Below the pieces are notes generated by a model. The model worked only from the letters and a program-made list of their open reading frames with translations. It ran no database searches and was not told the DNA's origin. Position numbers and translations under genes: made by a program. A stretch of 6,144 bases of DNA from an uncultured Nitrosomonadales bacterium (GTDB lineage: Bacteria; Pseudomonadota; Gammaproteobacteria; Burkholderiales; Methylophilaceae). The stretch spans positions 1-6,144 of the forward strand of contig CAMLMA010000106.1 of the NCBI GenBank assembly GCA_946481065.1, written 5' to 3'. How positions within the stretch are numbered: the stretch's first letter is position 1; each line of letters begins with the position of its first letter. Positions 5,309-6,144 of the stretch are shown piece by piece.

Positions 5309-6144
5309 ATGGCGCAGACTGAGAAGATCCATGGCGCTGGTCTGGGGCTGAAGCGTGAGCTGATCCCCCAGATCCAGTCGGCCTGGGCCGAAGGCGGGCG
5401 TCACAACCCGCTGTTGGCCAACATCGATTTTCTCGAGATCGCGCCTGAAAACTGGATCGGTGCCGGTGGCCGCACAGCGAAACAGCTGGCGTGGTTCACC
5501 GAGCGCTTCCCCATGGTTTGCCATGGCCTGTGCCTCTCACTCGGCGGACCAGACCCGCTCAACGAACCTTTTTTGCAACGCGTCAAACAGTTCCTCACGC
5601 AACACCATATTCCGCTCTATACCGAACACCTGAGCTACTGTTCCGACGGTGGCTACCTGTATGACTTGTTACCCATTCCGTTCACGGAAGAGGCGGTGCA
5701 CCATGTCGCTGGCCGTATCCGGCGTACGCAGGAGATCCTGGAACGCCGGATCGCCGTGGAGAATGCCTCCTTCTATGCGGCAGCGCCGATCTCTGAGATG
5801 GATGAACCGAGCTTTATCCGCGCCGTGCTCGAGGAGGCTGATTGCGACCTGCATCTCGACCTCAACAATATCTATGTCAACAGCGTGAATTTCGGGTTCG
5901 ATCCGCACGCATTCCTGCGCAGCATCCCTGGCGAGCGCATCGTCTATGCCCATGTTGCCGGCCACGATCGCGAAGCGGATGACCTGGCGATCGACACGCA
6001 TGGCCAGGACGTCATCGACCCGGTCTGGGCGTTGCTGCGGGAAGCCTATGATTTGTACGGCGTGTTCCCGACCTTGCTTGAGCGCGATACCAACATCCCG
6101 CCACTGACGAGGCTGGTCCGCGAGATCGATTACATCGCCGAACT
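5309..6144 (+). CDS. hvfB: MNIO (DUF692) multinuclear iron peptide-modifying enzyme, HvfB type (3' end cut)
   Basis: This reading frame gives 278 residues to the window edge; family members are about 280-290 aa, so only a few codons are missing. It is a DUF692 TIM-barrel enzyme of the MbnB/TglH/HvfB group, which uses a multinuclear iron site and O2 to convert peptide cysteines. Family blocks in order: GLGLKREL (11-18), FLEIAPENW (41-49), HGLCLSLGG (72-80), TEHLSYCSDGGY (105-116), VENAS (150-154), HLDLNNIYVNSVN (182-194), YAHVAGH (213-219), DTHGQDVIDPVW (229-240), and LLERDTNIP (256-264). Probable iron-site residues are His72, Glu106, Glu151, Asp184, His215, Asp229, His231 and Glu258. The ATG at 5309 is 7 nt after the precursor stop and has no good Shine-Dalgarno, suggesting coupling and lower expression than the precursor. 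No signal peptide: it acts in the cytoplasm before export. A DUF2063 partner is expected downstream. Confidence 0.9.
   Translation, partial: MAQTEKIHGAGLGLKRELIPQIQSAWAEGGRHNPLLANIDFLEIAPENWIGAGGRTAKQLAWFTERFPMVCHGLCLSLGGPDPLNEPFLQRVKQFLTQHHIPLYTEHLSYCSDGGYLYDLLPIPFTEEAVHHVAGRIRRTQEILERRIAVENASFYAAAPISEMDEPSFIRAVLEEADCDLHLDLNNIYVNSVNFGFDPHAFLRSIPGERIVYAHVAGHDREADDLAIDTHGQDVIDPVWALLREAYDLYGVFPTLLERDTNIPPLTRLVREIDYIAE

Noticed and set aside
5039..5524. Minus-strand open frames opposite the precursor repeats
   Set aside because: Their repeats (such as EPSLALSA) simply mirror the 30-bp repeats of the precursor gene; the + strand has the signal peptide, strong ribosome binding site and family leader.

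Overview
The window is a gene-dense, GC-rich chromosomal segment with all genes on the + strand. Codons favour G/C at the third position. The gene set (RnfD-G-E, Nth, a stand-alone FIST protein, DUF1841, and an ECF-type sigma factor with a short zinc-finger anti-sigma factor) points to a proteobacterium. A betaproteobacterium is most likely and a gammaproteobacterium is possible; this is inferred from protein families, not from any taxonomic marker.

Left part (1-2488): the end of an rnf operon followed by nth. It holds the 3' end of rnfD, then rnfG, rnfE and nth (endonuclease III). The Rnf proteins are membrane subunits of the ion-coupled ferredoxin:NAD+ oxidoreductase (Rsx in E. coli). Both covalent-flavin SGAT/TGAT motifs and the RnfE cysteines are visible. 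Nth keeps its catalytic Lys/Asp and all four [4Fe-4S] cysteines.

Middle part (2485-3996): nth runs directly into a FIST-domain protein (ATGA overlap), which runs directly into a DUF1841 protein (TAG immediately followed by ATG). These three genes look translationally coupled.

Right part (3997-6144): a regulated RiPP metallophore locus. It starts with a sigma-70/ECF factor and a small soluble zf-HC2 anti-sigma factor. After a 75-bp AT-richer gap with a strong Shine-Dalgarno come a secreted, Cys-rich repeat peptide of the HvfA/bufferin type and an MNIO (DUF692) peptide-modifying enzyme of the HvfB type, cut by the window end only a few codons before its expected stop. By analogy with HvfA/HvfB and bufferin systems, the enzyme would convert precursor cysteines into copper-binding heterocycles, and the sigma/anti-sigma pair would switch the operon on under metal or thiol stress. 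A DUF2063 partner (HvfC) and possibly DoxX would be expected just past the right edge.

The most notable observation is the precursor core. Besides two family-like GKCG sites it carries four 10-residue KAKEGSC[S/H]AD repeats in strict S-H-S-H alternation, a cysteine context unlike the usual EGKCG. All DNA differences between like repeats are synonymous.
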